A stretch of 64,000 nt of DNA from Beroe ovata (taxonomy: Eukaryota; Ctenophora; Nuda; Beroida; Beroidae): positions 103,040 through 167,039 of the forward strand of contig CAMPET010000047.1 of assembly GCA_946803715.1 (NCBI GenBank), read 5' to 3'. The position numbers and the translations under genes were made by a program. The notes below the pieces were generated by a model. It had not been told where the DNA came from and searched no databases. It worked only from the letters and a program-made list of their open reading frames with translations. Positions 1 to 11,641 of the stretch are shown in pieces. Position 1 is the stretch's first letter; each line of letters begins with the position of its first letter.

Positions 1-179
1 AATCAATCTCTCTTCTATTCAATGAAAAAGGTTTTATGACAAAAGATTCCTTCGTTTCATTGCACTGAGGTTTTGAAATGACCTAGGTCGCGCGATCGTC
101 AAAAAAACGCTAAAAATCGCGAAATCCTTAACTTGACAAACCTGCGCAGCGCAGCCACTGTGCAGGGTCTATCATCGAA

Positions 180-237
180 TCGAACATAGAAACAGAGAAT
201 CGAACATAGAAACAGAGAATCGAACATAGAAACAGAG
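180..237. repeat. 20-bp tandem repeat, about 2.9 copies
   Basis: Three near-identical copies of a 20-bp unit (beginning TCGAACATAG) lie head to tail, just upstream of a perfect palindrome. I see no coding potential. The surrounding 60-310 segment resembles the GC-rich dispersed repeats near 19.8 and 38.4 kb. Confidence 0.9.
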
Positions 238-253
238 GTGATCAAACTAAATC

Positions 254-305
254 TGATCTGACATGAACAAAAAAGGAGGCCTCCTTTTTTGTTCATGTCA
301 GATCA
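254..305. repeat. 52-bp perfect palindrome (26-bp arms, no spacer)
   Basis: The two 26-base arms meet at GGAGG/CCTCC with no loop and no mismatch (centre between 279 and 280). Either strand would form a long hairpin. It may be a fold-back element end or a replication-generated inverted duplication. Nothing suggests a prokaryotic terminator in this context. Confidence 0.9.
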
Positions 306-432
306 CAATCCAGTTGTTGATCGATGATTCATCGATCGACAACCGGATCGACAACCGGATTTTTTGCTCCTTCCAATGAAGTTGAGCACTGTTTTGCAAA
401 ATTCTTCCCATAATTTTGATAACTTTTGCATG

Positions 433-510
433 TTTGACGCAATAAGTTGTTTTATAAGTGTTTTATTCTGGGTGCCCAGACTGGGGTACTTACTAGTGAA
501 GTATTGTAGG
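433..510. repeat. Dispersed 78-bp repeat, copy A
   Basis: This segment matches 20401-20478 in the same orientation at 72 of 78 positions. The second copy lies just upstream of a decayed reverse-transcriptase remnant, so the unit may be part of a retrotransposon, such as an untranslated end. This copy has no visible coding remnant beside it. Confidence 0.8.
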
Positions 511-1329
511 GATCAGTCTTAAGTGAACAATAGATTATGGTGTGGTGTTGAAGTGGACTCTTGCAAATATGACTGAATAGAAAATTATTCTTATTCCCAT
601 CAGTATACTAGTAGAGGATTTCTTTCTGAGATTGAAAAAAGATCATTTATCAACCTATCATCCCTGTTCTCTAGTTTTAGGTCAAAACTTCTCAGTTATG
701 ATGACAAGAATGAGACAGAGACATAGTTATGTCTAAATGAACTGGGTTGGCGGCTCAAGGTGAAAGTCCAATTTATCTTTGACTTTAATGCTCGATTAAC
801 AGAATGTTCATGAATGAGTGAAAACCTTGTTCCTCAGGAATCGAATCAAACAAACAGAGGATGAGAAAAAGAGAAAGGTATGCTGTCCTTCTCATGGTTT
901 TGTAACTATCCACATTGCATCTCTAGCTCCCAACTAGCAAAACGAAATGTTTTGTAAAACAAATTGTTTATATTTTACAGCATCGGTACCATCATTCACA
1001 TTAGGTAAATGCTTAATGCTTCAATTTAAAAAGGGGTGGTTTTCTTAACATAATTGCAATAAATATAATAAGCATACCTGCCCTAATTCTATCATCTGTA
1101 GCAAAAAATAGTTCAATGCCCAGAACTCTAGGTTGAAAATCTGGGTTCTAAGCAACCAGATAAAGCATGGTATATACCAGTTACTGTGGGTATTTAGTTC
1201 TACAAGTTAAAGAAATTAATATTCTTAAGACATACATATATTTAGTCCTTAGCGGGTTGCCCTCTTAACAGATTTTAGATTTGACTTGGTGCTAGCCCTC
1301 AGCACAAACTTGAAGCTCCACATATCTAG
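511..1329. other. Intergenic, no gene seen
   Basis: The stretch is AT-rich. I find no exon with usable splice sites, no RNA gene and no recognisable element. Confidence 0.5.
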
Positions 1330-2080
1330 GTATGAAGTGGTGTTAGTGACATAGAGTGACATCAGAGAATGTCGTGCAGTGATGTCAGAGGTGTGTAGTG
1401 ATGTAGATTGTAGGTCATGGAATGTTGTGCCGTTGTGTAGTGGTGGCAGTGTTATGTAGTGGCCAGCAACCACTGACGTAGAGAGGTGCATACATTATGG
1501 AATGCTGCGAGCCGTGAGGTGATGTTACCAGTTAGCAGTGACGTAGGGCAGTGTATACGTCATCAGTCTTGGAATGTTGTGTTGTGATGTCAGCGGTAAG
1601 CAGTGATGTAGAGTGGTGAACACATCATGGAATGTTATGTACTGGTGTCAATGGTATTGGTATGCATTATGCATTGACGTAGAACGGCGTATACGTGTGT
1701 ATACGGTGTATACGTCATGGAATGTCATGAAGTGGTGTAAATAGTGACGTAGAGTGGTGGTTTACTTTTAGTGGTGTATACGTCATGGAATGTATGAAAG
1801 TGGTGTCAGCGATATGTTGTGACGAATAGTGGTGTTTACGTCATGGAATGTTTGAAGTGGTGTCAGCTGTTCTTGTGATGTAGAGTGGTGTATGCGTTAT
1901 GAAGTGTTGTGTTGTGGCGTCAAGGGCATTGGACATTGGTAAGGAGTGGCGTAGAGTAGTGTATACATCATGGAATGTTGTGTAGTGGCGTCAATGCTAT
2001 TGGTAAGCAGTGACGTAGAGTGATGTATACATCATGGAATGTTATGTTGAGTCAGCGGTATGTAATGACGTGGAGTGATG
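1330..2080. repeat. Degenerate minisatellite, period roughly 70-80 bp
   Basis: About nine or ten diverged units share the words CATGGAATGTT, GTGGTGTCAGCGG and GTGACGTAGAGTGGTGTATACGT in a fixed order. Unit length varies through small indels. Each unit carries a TGACGT half-site of the CRE/ATF type. No conserved open frame runs through the units, so the two ORFs that overlap it look accidental. Confidence 0.8.
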
Positions 2081-2654
2081 ATTGCGGTGCTGATATGTAT
2101 GTGTCAAAACTTCCTGAAACCACTGCATAACTGTGACAGGAAGATTGAGTTCGTTGACACCAGTTTGAGATTTGTCAAATCAGGCATCTACGCTGTGACG
2201 GTGCTTATTCGTCACAACTTGTTGACACCACTCCACAACTTTAACATAGGAATCTTTGACACCAGTTCAAGTGGCACACCAGTATCATCCGTGACCAATA
2301 GTTGCCTAAACTGTAATAATGTGACATACCAGTATCCAACACTCACAAACTCTTTCCAGGAATTTTTCGAGAGACAGAGACAGAAAGGTCGAGAGGGGTG
2401 TGTGTTGTCAGAGCCCACTGCACACAGCCAGGATATAATCAGTATGCAAACTGTTGACAAAGTCAACAGGAACCCATGGCTGCTCGGCCCATCCAAAGGT
2501 ATGAAATCGCGCTCCGAAAACACTGCAGTATAGTAACACATCGGATTTGTCGTCCTTTCGACCATTCGAGATCACGGATGATGAAGTCAGAATTGAATAT
2601 CGTCGACCTTTATTCGTATTAATTTCCCATCTGTGGTCGCTGGCTCGCATTTAA

Positions 2655-2745
2655 CACGTGCTTTAACTTTTCAACAGCTAGCAACCGGAATAGAGTAATG
2701 CTGGAGAAGTCAGAACAACCCTCGTCATCACGTGTAAACCACGTG
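2655..2745. promoter_or_regulatory. E-box cluster upstream of the 3048 gene
   Basis: Three CACGTG palindromes lie at 2655-2660, 2729-2734 and 2740-2745, about 300-390 bases before the proposed start codon at 3048. CACGTG is bound by bHLH-ZIP and bHLH-PAS proteins. Promoter function is inferred from position only. Confidence 0.35.
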
Positions 2746-3047
2746 GAGTTATCTCCGAATCAAGGAAGAACAGGTGCGATGTTCCACGCTTCACAATTTA
2801 TGGACCACGCATTGCGAATCAGAAATGAGAAATCTTCGCGATTCAATTTTCAGTCCGTCACAATTTTGTATCACATATTAGTAACGCGCGAAGTTAGAAA
2901 ATCGCCACAATATCATTTTTTCAGCAGTATCCGTAACATAAACTGAGCCGCGCACGCGAGTATCTGCACGCTGATTTGTGGCATTTAGAGAACAACATGG
3001 TTTTCTCTCTCCTGCGGTCACGGCCTTCTTTGCCCTTTCCGTAGACA

Positions 3048-6011
3048 ATGTCGAGTTTTGATCACCTTTTTTCTGGAGAGGAAGAAGTATATGAGTTTTA
3101 TTGATAAACAATCTGCGATCATGCCTTGGCCCTCCAATAATTTGTTCATGGCGTCAATAATGTTTTTTGGGTGTGTCAAATAATTAGTGCTGTCGGGGAT
3201 GTAGCTCAGCGGTAGAGCGTGCGCTTTGCATGCGCAAGGTCCGGGGTTCGAGACCCCGCATCTCCATTTTATTCATTTTTTGACAGTTGTATGTGCTTCA
3301 GAAAAACAGTTGAGACACCCCAAAGAAATATTGCAAAATGCTCTGAGAGGCCCCTTAAATGTGAGTCGTCATTCGGTGGACATCTCAATTTGCGACTTAT
3401 CGTTCGGCTTATCACTTCACTCGACACAATTCATTTCTGATTCACTATGTGTTTTCAGATTCCGTCGTGGGCAGTCTCATCCAAACAGTCCACACAAGAT
3501 GAATGTCCAGGAAACCCAGGTAACACTGTTTCATTGTCCCAAGAAGACAGGCTCACATCAGCGAAGAGTTTTGTTGCAAATATGGGGAAAACGCCAGCCT
3601 CCGCTAGAGTGAAGAGAACTGTCTCCGAGACTCAGAAATCTGGAGACTTTTTCACAGATATGCCGGAGTTTAAACGAATGAAAGAAAGTGGCAGGAGCAA
3701 TGAGAAGGAATTCCAATTCTCCAATAATAGCAGTGTGTCGGATACACCTATCTATAAAAACGGTCATTTGTTCCGACAGGTACCGCAACACCGAACTGAA
3801 GTCGGATCCGTGGCTCAGATGTTTTCAACTTCGCAGTTCAAAACACCCCACCTGCCTAGACAAAGAGACAAGAGGAATTCGGGTATTTTCTCATGCGACA
3901 ACTTTGCTGAAAACAGTCTACTTTCTGTGCTCAATGCGCCCACTTTTGACACTAAGTCATCTGATAAAGGCAAAAGACCGACTAGAAGTAATTTCGATAC
4001 GTCATTACCTGCCCTTGATATATTCGAAAAACCAGTTGAGAGTTCACCCAATCCAGGTACTCGACATTCCAGTTCATATGATCATAGAGAAATAGACCAA
4101 TCATCGCACGAGACCCTGGCAAGGATACCTCACTCCCCGAAAAGTCTAACTCAAATCAAACCAGATCTGTCGAAACAACAAAGTACAATTGCCACACCTC
4201 GACCTTCCCATTACCGACCTCGGCCAATTCCTGAACTTTTGGACGAAAGTCGAGATTTGTTTGCTGACGTATCCGCCAATATCCGCCAGAGGTCAAGAAT
4301 CACACCGACAGTGAGTAGATCGCCTCCAGAAAAACTGGCATCGGCCCAAGTTTGCTCTCCAAACATTTCCGAATATGTTTCAGACGCCATTGATAAATTT
4401 CAATCTCCAGTGAAAGAGGCAATGGAGGTTGATGATTCTCAGAAAAGTGGTAATATCTCCGATCCAATGATCACATCATATGAATCAGTGGTGAATGATA
4501 CGATGCCTTCCCCCACAGTAACACCCAACTCGGTCGCCCACGCACAACCTGAAACAGAAACCCCTGCCAAATTCTCCGGCTCGATGAATTTGAAATGTGC
4601 TCTTTACTCCACCTCAGACCATTCTTACTGCAAAGCTAGCACCTTCTTACGGATGCTTCTCACGTCTGTGGGTAGCCTCTCATTTTACCCCCGTGATGAC
4701 GTCACTGACAAGACCACACAGACCACGAGTGGAGACTTCACCCCAGAACCTCGGGTTGTGGAGAGATCTGACTCACAGAACTCAAAGACACCACCCCCGA
4801 AGGAAGATACTCTCAAACTTGATGATGTCGTACATTTTGGGGACGCAGACTTTGTAACAGAGTTAGAAGTTGTTGACAGTACTCCGGTAGATTCTGTGAC
4901 TGGAGCGGGTGATGATATGAGGGATGAAGAAGATATTGTGAAGAGTGGTGAAGCGGATTGCTCGGGTCTGGTGAAGATTAGTGAAGATGCTGCATCAAGT
5001 CCTGTGAACTCTGTGGATGTGGATCCTGTTGGAAGTGATTTTTCTACAAAAGCAGTTGCTCTGAGTTCGAATGACGTGGAACGACCAGGTAAAATTGATG
5101 CTAAATCTGAGTTTGAAACAATGGTTAATGAAGATGATCCAGCAAAAGGACGAGCCGATGAGAAACGGAACATAATCTGGCCGGACGAAGCCATGTTCTT
5201 TGTGAAGCCACCATCTTTCAGCCCTCAGCAAGTCAATGAGATCGATGATATGCTTTTCCAAGAATTTGCAACTCCGTTCCCTAGTCTCAAAAGTCCCGTG
5301 GCTCAAAAACCAGCTTATGTGAACCCAGGCGAGTTGGTACTTCGAATAAAAAACTCTAAACCCATGAAAAATTCTGACTCTCCAGTGAAGAAGTTTGTCC
5401 CTATTTTCACTTCTCAGAGGAGTTTGGCTAGATCTGATAAGCCGAGTGGTACTACCGATAACCCAATCCAGTTCAGTCCACAGTTTGGAGCAAGATTTCA
5501 TGAGACTACGAAGGGTGATATTGCAATGCCTGGAGAAGAAGTTTCCGAGACGAATGGAGACATGGAAGATATTTCGACTGACACGAAGCTTGAGGGATCT
5601 CCTAAAGAAGTCGTCGAATTAATCGACTGCCCTTCCCTTAAAGTTGAAGTCTCTAAGCAATCACCATTTTTCATTGTTGGCAAAAAGAGAAAGGATGACG
5701 CACTCGATGAAGCTCAGGTCAAGTCGTCTACATCTGATCCGTCTTTCAGCAACAAATCCTCCGGTGACAGTCTGTGTTCTCTAGTTGTTGTCAGTGAGAT
5801 GGACGAAGGTGGAGACATGGGAGAAGATGATAACCAAGAAGAGGATGAAGAGCGAGACTCTGGGTTTCAGGATAACTCCAGCTCCACTTCTTCACAGGAT
5901 GATGGAGTCGGGAAGTCTCCGCAGACAAAAGAGCCGTTTATCACGGACACCGTGTTGTGCAGCGTCGCTGAGACTGCACAAGACAGGGCACTGATTGGTG
6001 GGACTGATTGA
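3048..6011 (+). CDS. Large disordered protein of unknown family (two exons)
   Basis: I do not recognise this protein. Model: exon 1 is 3048-3086 (MSSFDHLFSGEEE), then a 372-base intron with GTATAT donor and TTTTCAG acceptor, then exon 2 at 3459-6011. The join is phase 0 and gives about 863 residues. The alternative start inside exon 2 (Met at 3582) would drop the short acidic N-terminus. The protein is rich in Ser, Thr, Pro, Asp and Glu, with many SP/TP sites, almost no predicted hydrophobic core and no transmembrane segment. A basic KKRK patch near 5680 and a strongly acidic stretch near 5800-5860 fit a nuclear regulatory or scaffold protein, but that is inference. Long antisense ORFs inside it are shadows. 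The intron contains a tRNA gene. Existence is fairly sure because of 851 open codons; function is unknown. Confidence 0.75.
3195..3266 (+). tRNA. tRNA-Ala (anticodon UGC)
   Basis: A full cloverleaf can be drawn. The acceptor stem pairs GGGGATG with CATCTCC (one G-U pair), followed by discriminator A. The D arm holds AGCTCAGCGGTAGAGC, the anticodon stem pairs TGCGC with GCGCA around loop TTTGCAT, and the T arm is CGGGG-TTCGAGA-CCCCG. The anticodon TGC is at 3227-3229. The internal A and B box sequences are intact and a T-run follows at 3267. No intron is present. It lies on the same strand inside the intron of the 3048-6011 gene. Confidence 0.97.
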
Positions 6012-6564
6012 GCTGGCGTCATTGAGTCTGGGACCGGGTCTTCTGATGTTGCACTGTCTTGAGAATACGGGGATTTTGAAGGGAAATCACAACAAGTAGT
6101 AGGTGAAGCAAACTCGGAACATAGTTCAGATGGACGAACTTGATATAGAGTTATTGTGATTATTGAGATGAGTCAGATACCGATACAATCTATATTTTCT
6201 TTGACAAACTCATGGTTGGTAAAAAGTAACGTCAAAACCAAATTTTTGTAGGTCAGTTTTTTGCAATTTTTCTACTTTATTTGGTTGCAATTTTTATCTT
6301 TACCCGTTTTCAAGGATCACTCTATTTTCTTTTTCACTCCACATTTCAGCATAATAATGTTTCTAAAACTTGTTTTTGATTTTCTATTTTTTTGATTTTA
6401 CCCATTTTGTATTCCTCAATCCTTTTTTCATGATTTTCAGTTCTATTTTTGGAACATCCCTTGCTCTAGAGAAAGAAAGTCGAGAGGGAGAACTGTATCT
6501 TTCAGTCCAAGTGAAACCCTGGTACTGTCAATATTCTGTTGTAAGTGCATGATCTGCCACACAC
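6012..6564. other. 3' flank of the disordered-protein gene
   Basis: This AT- and T-rich stretch begins right after the stop at 6011. I see no canonical AATAAA close to the stop and no further exon. It probably contains the 3' UTR. Confidence 0.4.
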
Positions 6565-6568
6565 TTGT

Positions 6569-6968
6569 CACGTGACAGCGCTCAGCCAATCACCGTGCAT
6601 ATCGCCTTGTCACGTGGGTTCTCACAACCAATCAAATTCCACCATACTGAGATTGAAACTCAGAGTTTGATACATTGAAAGGTGTGTCACATGTAGCAAA
6701 ATGATTGTCATTTGGATTATATTTCCGTGTGTTTGTTTACATAATTAGTAAATCACATGATCAGTTCGATTTTGCAGCTGATCAACTCCAATTAGTGGTT
6801 TAATTAGTCGGTGTAACAACTGAACATCACAGGCATAGAAATGTGACCCAGAGTGCTAGAGAGAGTGAGAGCCTCGGTAAAGACAAACGCGCGATAGCTC
6901 TCTCCCCTGCTCCCATTGGCTGAGCGCTCTCTGCTGTTCTCTGATTGGCTAGTTGGCGCGTTACGTCA
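6569..6968. promoter_or_regulatory. E-box/CCAAT/CRE promoter-like cluster
   Basis: Two CACGTG boxes (6569-6574, 6611-6616) are each followed by a CCAAT box (6586-6590, 6628-6632) after exactly 11 bases. Two inverted CCAAT boxes (ATTGG at 6916-6920 and 6944-6948) and a CRE-like TTACGTCA (6961-6968) lie further on. NF-Y binds CCAAT, USF/MYC-type bHLH proteins bind CACGTG and CREB/ATF binds the CRE. This density is typical of a CpG-type promoter. The transcript it would serve is not clear; a possible short exon starting at 7121 lies downstream. Confidence 0.55.
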
Positions 6969-9840
6969 CACAGCTCTATCATTCAAGTAAAACATATCAA
7001 TAGTATAAACTTGTTTATTGCATCTATTTTTTGTGCTGGTTCATCTTTCGATTTTCATGACGTCAGCTTTAGTTTTGGGAACGAGTCAGAAAGCTCATCC
7101 GGCTAAGAAGTGAGTGTAGAATGTGCTGCTTCTTCTTCAAAATGAACAATCGGTATGAAAATCACGTCGCTTTAATGGGAGTCAGTCCTCAGGAACATGT
7201 CTTGTTACTAGCCACATCCGACTTAGCTTTATGTAAATTAGTGAGTGAGCTGAATCGTGTTCTACCCATCTTGTCACGTACTACCCTTGTTTAAAATGTT
7301 TGTCCATCCCCCAACTGTATCTTCAGAGGTCGGTGGGCTACTGCACTTATTGCATTTTATGAAGTTTATCATGCTTTCTCGCCATCTCGTGAAAAATTCG
7401 CTGCACGTATAGGAAGCGTGAGCTACTGTAAAATAGAACATAAATATCACTGTTCCTATGTGTCCAGAGAAGACTCTCCTCACCAAAACACATTAAACTC
7501 GTTCTTTCATGCTCCTTCATATATTCTAGTCCGGTGTCTCAGTCATGCACCGATCATTCATGAATTTCTGAGACAATTCCGTGTTCTGATCACACTGTTC
7601 CATCAAATGCAAGATACATCATCTCATTCTTCCACAATCGCACCTATCCCCAATAAGCACGCAGCTCCACTACAGCTATCGTGTTTAAAGTTTTGAGTGA
7701 ACGTGGTTTAGTTTAAATTGTGGAATCGTGCTTTTCAAAATACGAAGCTATCCTCTAATTATTTTCTAGCCGTTTAGTCATTCCTCTCATTTCGTGGTCT
7801 CCGGGTTAGAAAACACTTATCATCTACGTCCTAAAACGAAACATAGCATACATAATATATGCTCTCTCGTTATGCCGACAATTCGATCGTGTGCTATATT
7901 CACACAATTGTTTGGAGTTTGGTAGTGAAAGGCTCATGGTCAGTTGACTTGTTTTCTGCTTTATTTTGCCAGTTGTAAACGCAGATTTTGCTCCATTTTT
8001 TCCGAATCTTTGTGATGCAGATTGCAGCGTTTAGCAATTTTATAGTTCGACTGGATTCACCTGATGCTTCTTATCAAATTGTTGTGGTAGCTCTCAACAA
8101 ACTTCCCCTTGCTTTACCCAGAAGATACTGCAGTTAGCTCCTCCATTGACCGGCACATCGCTATTCCGCCTATAAGATAACACAATCCTCCTCTTTTTGT
8201 TTCGGATTTCCACTACATCAGATATTTCGTGACAGTGTCATCATTCTACGTTATTTTGATTGTGGTACATACCGATCTGGCTCCATGCTGAGTGGCAACA
8301 GGTCTTGGTATTCTTCAACTAGGATGTAGTATCTCGAGCTGACTCTGGGTGTCACCAGGGGGTGACAACAGTGATGTTGTTTTTGTTGTCACCCCCGTGG
8401 GGTTATGGCACAGCTATTTCTACCCGTTATATGACAGGTCAAATATTCGTTTCACTTTAATCTGGGTTTATGATGAGAGGTATTCGCCGGGGTATGTTAG
8501 CCGCATTGTGGTCAGAGGGGTCACGGTGTGTCAACTGTCGCTAATTATATCGACCTCTAACATCCTTAGTCTTATAACAGTTTATCGAACAGTGATAGGT
8601 ACCTCAACCAGCATACAAGCCACAAAGTTGCAAATGACACAAGCTATGCCATCATGTGTCATTGTTTGTTTCATCACAAGTCATGACACAAACTATGACA
8701 TCATGTGCACGTGGTATGACACGTGGTTCACCCGGACGCACACTTGTTACCAAGGCAACTCCCCTGGTCAAAGATACCAGGCTGTCCCATAACATACAGA
8801 CCACAGTGTATGATTTCTGTACCAGGGTTTGCGTGTTATTTTCCAACTCTTTTCCATCCTTTGCCACCTTCGGTTTGGAGCTTTTGAGAAGTAAACGTTT
8901 AAATGGATCTTTGTTTGTGCTCTTTAATTAGAATTCAGTGACAAGCTATTTGATAGCATGAGGTGAGTTCAATTAGGTGACTCACACATTTCAGAAACTA
9001 TAGTGATCGATGTTAACTCAAGTTGTCTTATCTAAATACTTGATTGAAGTAGATAGCCTAATCCAATATGAACGGTTCTGTCAAATTGGCACGTTCAGTG
9101 GCGACACTTTTTTTCTACGGCTCCCAGTCAATTATGGAATTGTCCAATGACCATTGGTCCATACATACTCACCAAGGAGGCCGAAACTCGATGCTAGCAC
9201 TATGGATGAAGTGACTACCTCGAATAGACATTTGTTCTCCCAGATTTCTAAACTCAGGCAGTCCAGAGTCAAAGAACAGTCCTAGATTAGCGAAGGTGTT
9301 TTCACTTCGTACACACTCAAGCACTCTATTGTTCTGCTCAAAGAGTATTTATACTCTGTATAGTGTAGAGTCTTGGTATCTGCAGTCTGCCACTCTGGTA
9401 CAGATTCATGGTCATTGGTCATGTGATGGACATTGGACAAGTATACCAACTTAATCCACATCAAAATCTTCAATACCTAGTCCTACTTCAGAATAGGTTG
9501 AGTGGCGATGGCAGATTGATTTCAAGCCGCTATGCCTCATGATCAATGCCAGTTTGGTGCTGATGCAGAGTTATGAAATCGAACCTGGCGTGGTATATGC
9601 TTCATCGAGGAAGCAATATCGAGTATTTTACAAAGTGTTTGCCTTCGTCTAGGATGTGAATGACTTTACCTCCGATTTTTGGCCATTTGAGGGGCAGTTT
9701 AACGGTTACTGGGGAAACTTTACCATTTTGTTGACATTAATTCCCCTACTATAAGATGAGATTAATTCGAATACCGACACCAGGCTTCCTACTTGAGACA
9801 AATTATACTGGCAGAGGGTCATGTGGTGCCGAATGCGATG
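6969..9840. other. Long intergenic or 5'-intronic stretch
   Basis: No exon can be supported here. An open frame starting at ATG 7121 ends at a plausible donor (GTGAGT near 7241) and could be a non-conserved first exon, but nothing confirms it. A 24-bp direct repeat (8635-8658 and 8684-8707) contains TGACAC and CATCATGTG words. Two CACGTG boxes lie near 8705-8735. Confidence 0.4.
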
Positions 9841-9845
9841 TTCTG

Positions 9846-9900
9846 ATTGGTTCTCCATTCAAGTATTACCCACGTGACAGCGAGAGCATGCCCATATAAG
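9846..9900 (+). promoter_or_regulatory. CCAAT-N20-CACGTG module with TATA box
   Basis: ATTGG (9846-9850) is followed after 20 bases by CACGTG (9871-9876), and a TATA-like CATATAAG lies at 9893-9900. Element order and spacing suit a plus-strand core promoter starting near 9925. An ATG at 9991 with an open frame up to a possible donor at the end of GCCAATGAG (about 10054) could be a first exon. Confidence 0.5.
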
Positions 9901-10046
9901 GTAAAGCAGCGACAATGAATGCTATAATGCTTTGACATTCGCAGTGTGCTAATACCGTATGAGCTCGGTCGTCATGCCCAGCTGAGTGAAAATGAAGGTA
10001 GCGGTCATGGCTCAGAACCGTAAGATTGAATATGGTGCGGAGCTAG

Positions 10047-10076
10047 CCAATGAGGTATTTATAACTAGATCACGTG
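10047..10076. promoter_or_regulatory. CCAAT-N19-CACGTG module
   Basis: CCAAT at 10047-10051 and CACGTG at 10071-10076 are separated by 19 bases, with TTTATAA between them. This is the second of a set of similarly spaced modules. Confidence 0.45.
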
Positions 10077-10406
10077 GTTACTCACTACCAATGGCATGGT
10101 CAGAAATAGTCGTTGCCATGACAGTGGATTCTGTGATTCTGTGTGTTTCAAATTCTTCATCCATGCTAAAACATTTTCAACTTTCGTTCGAACCATTAAA
10201 TTTTAGGTGTGGTGGAATGGTAATATGTTTTGAAAGCTCCCAACATCACGTGATTTTTGAACCCTGAAAGTGTCAATATATGATTTCGATATTATCTGAC
10301 AAATCGGTATATACTCCATACATCCCGAGGGCACATAACTTGTCATTGCCACATAACAATTTTGGCGCACGAGTGCGCAATAAGGGTCTGGCAAATTGAA
10401 CACTAG

Positions 10407-10467
10407 CCAATCAGAGCGCAGAGATTCCCTAAAATTGGCCAATCACAGGTGCAGTCCTTGTCACGTG
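10407..10467. promoter_or_regulatory. Double CCAAT and CACGTG module
   Basis: CCAAT boxes lie at 10407-10411 and 10439-10443, and CACGTG at 10462-10467, 18 bases after the second. The extended CCAAT context TAGCCAATCAGAG also occurs, inverted, near 6944 and in similar form near 13540. Confidence 0.5.
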
Positions 10468-10621
10468 ATATACGTATGTACAGCTCTACACTGTACAATC
10501 ATAATTTCCTGCGTTTCAAGCACCGATAAGGCGTTCAAGACTATGACACTTAAAAAACGTTTATCCAATCATTCAACATTGTAACATGTACGGATATAGA
10601 CTCGATAGAATGTGTTTCAGT

Positions 10622-10650
10622 CACATGCAAGTGGGTAACGCTCCTATTGG
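10622..10650. promoter_or_regulatory. Degenerate E-box and inverted CCAAT
   Basis: CACATG (10622-10627) and ATTGG (10646-10650) are 18 bases apart. A short open segment from ATG 10741 to a GTGAGG donor at about 10763 follows and could be a first coding exon. However, it ends in phase 1, which does not fit the first recognised bHLH exon. Confidence 0.35.
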
Positions 10651-11641
10651 CCCAGCCTGAATTATCTCTTCAAAAGCTTGCCGCCCTCCATTTCCCCCAA
10701 CTACTATACCTTTACAACAATTACTGTTCACTTAGAGAATATGCTGTCAAGAAACAGGAACGGTGAGGTTAGGCGATTGTTTGGGGCTCATGCGGCGGGG
10801 ATTGCTACTTGTTACAGTGTAACCAAAATGATATATTGGAGGGGAGGGTAATGACGAGTCCTCTACTAGAGTAGGGCCATGATATGGCGAGGAGAGGTTT
10901 TGGTCATCACATAATGATCATCAACCTTCATAAGTCGTGGTTCAGCATTCATCAGGAACTAATTGAGAAGTGGGCAACAGGAGTCCGTGGGAACTGGATA
11001 GCAACTTGGAGTTCTTTTTTATCTTTCTCTCATTGGCGAGTTGAGAACAAATTCTTGAGCTATACTCCATGCTCCAGGATTGTAGTGCGTGACTGCACAC
11101 CATGTCTTCACTTTCATAACTCGGCCTCACTATTCGAGCACACTCGGCGTTTTCCTGCTTAAATCCTGCTAAAGCTTCTGCTCAATTCATCCCATGAGTT
11201 ATCATACAGTCCTGTCATTTTCTATTTCATATTCTCTAAGCATACTTCTTTGAGATGAGTATTTTCTATCCTACTGTCTCCACTTGTTTACTGCTCAGAT
11301 TTTGAGACGGCGTTGCGTCACCGTTTTTGTAGAATCCACAATTTGGATTGATCTCAAGGATTCCCATTTTCTTGATCAGAATAGAGGATTGGTATGATTG
11401 CTGTGATTTTTCGACCACCCTTTTTTCGCGAGCTGGACTTCATAGCTCAAGTATCACGTGATGGTGGCTGAGCGTGTATAATTAATGTGTTTACATGATG
11501 TGTGTGTGTGGATGTGTGTGTGTGAGGAGAGAGAATATAACAAGTACATTGCATCTCATCACAACTCACGGCTTGCTACATTGTAACAATATTTCAGTAC
11601 CTTCCTAGACCGTGGTACGCTACATGCGCGCCCGACACTGT

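Noticed and set aside
254-305. Rho-independent terminator
   Set aside because: The hairpin has the shape, but this is animal nuclear DNA with no transcription unit ending there.
2698-2783. ATG at 2698 (MLEKSEQPSSS) as first exon of the 3048 gene
   Set aside because: It ends in phase 1 at its donor; joining to the exon at 3459 would hit a stop. The 39-base exon at 3048 joins in phase 0.
3219-3612. Forward ORFs starting in the tRNA
   Set aside because: They begin within a functional tRNA and run into the alternative frames of the exon at 3459.
4685-5501. Antisense ORFs of 168-169 codons inside the disordered-protein gene
   Set aside because: Ser/Thr/Pro-rich coding in the forward frame leaves few stops on the reverse strand; no splice structure or motif.
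10741-10763. ATG with good donor (MLSRNRN) as first exon of the bHLH-PAS gene
   Set aside because: It ends in phase 1 while the exon at 12543 needs phase 2 (or phase 0 with an acceptor four bases on); kept only as a possibility.
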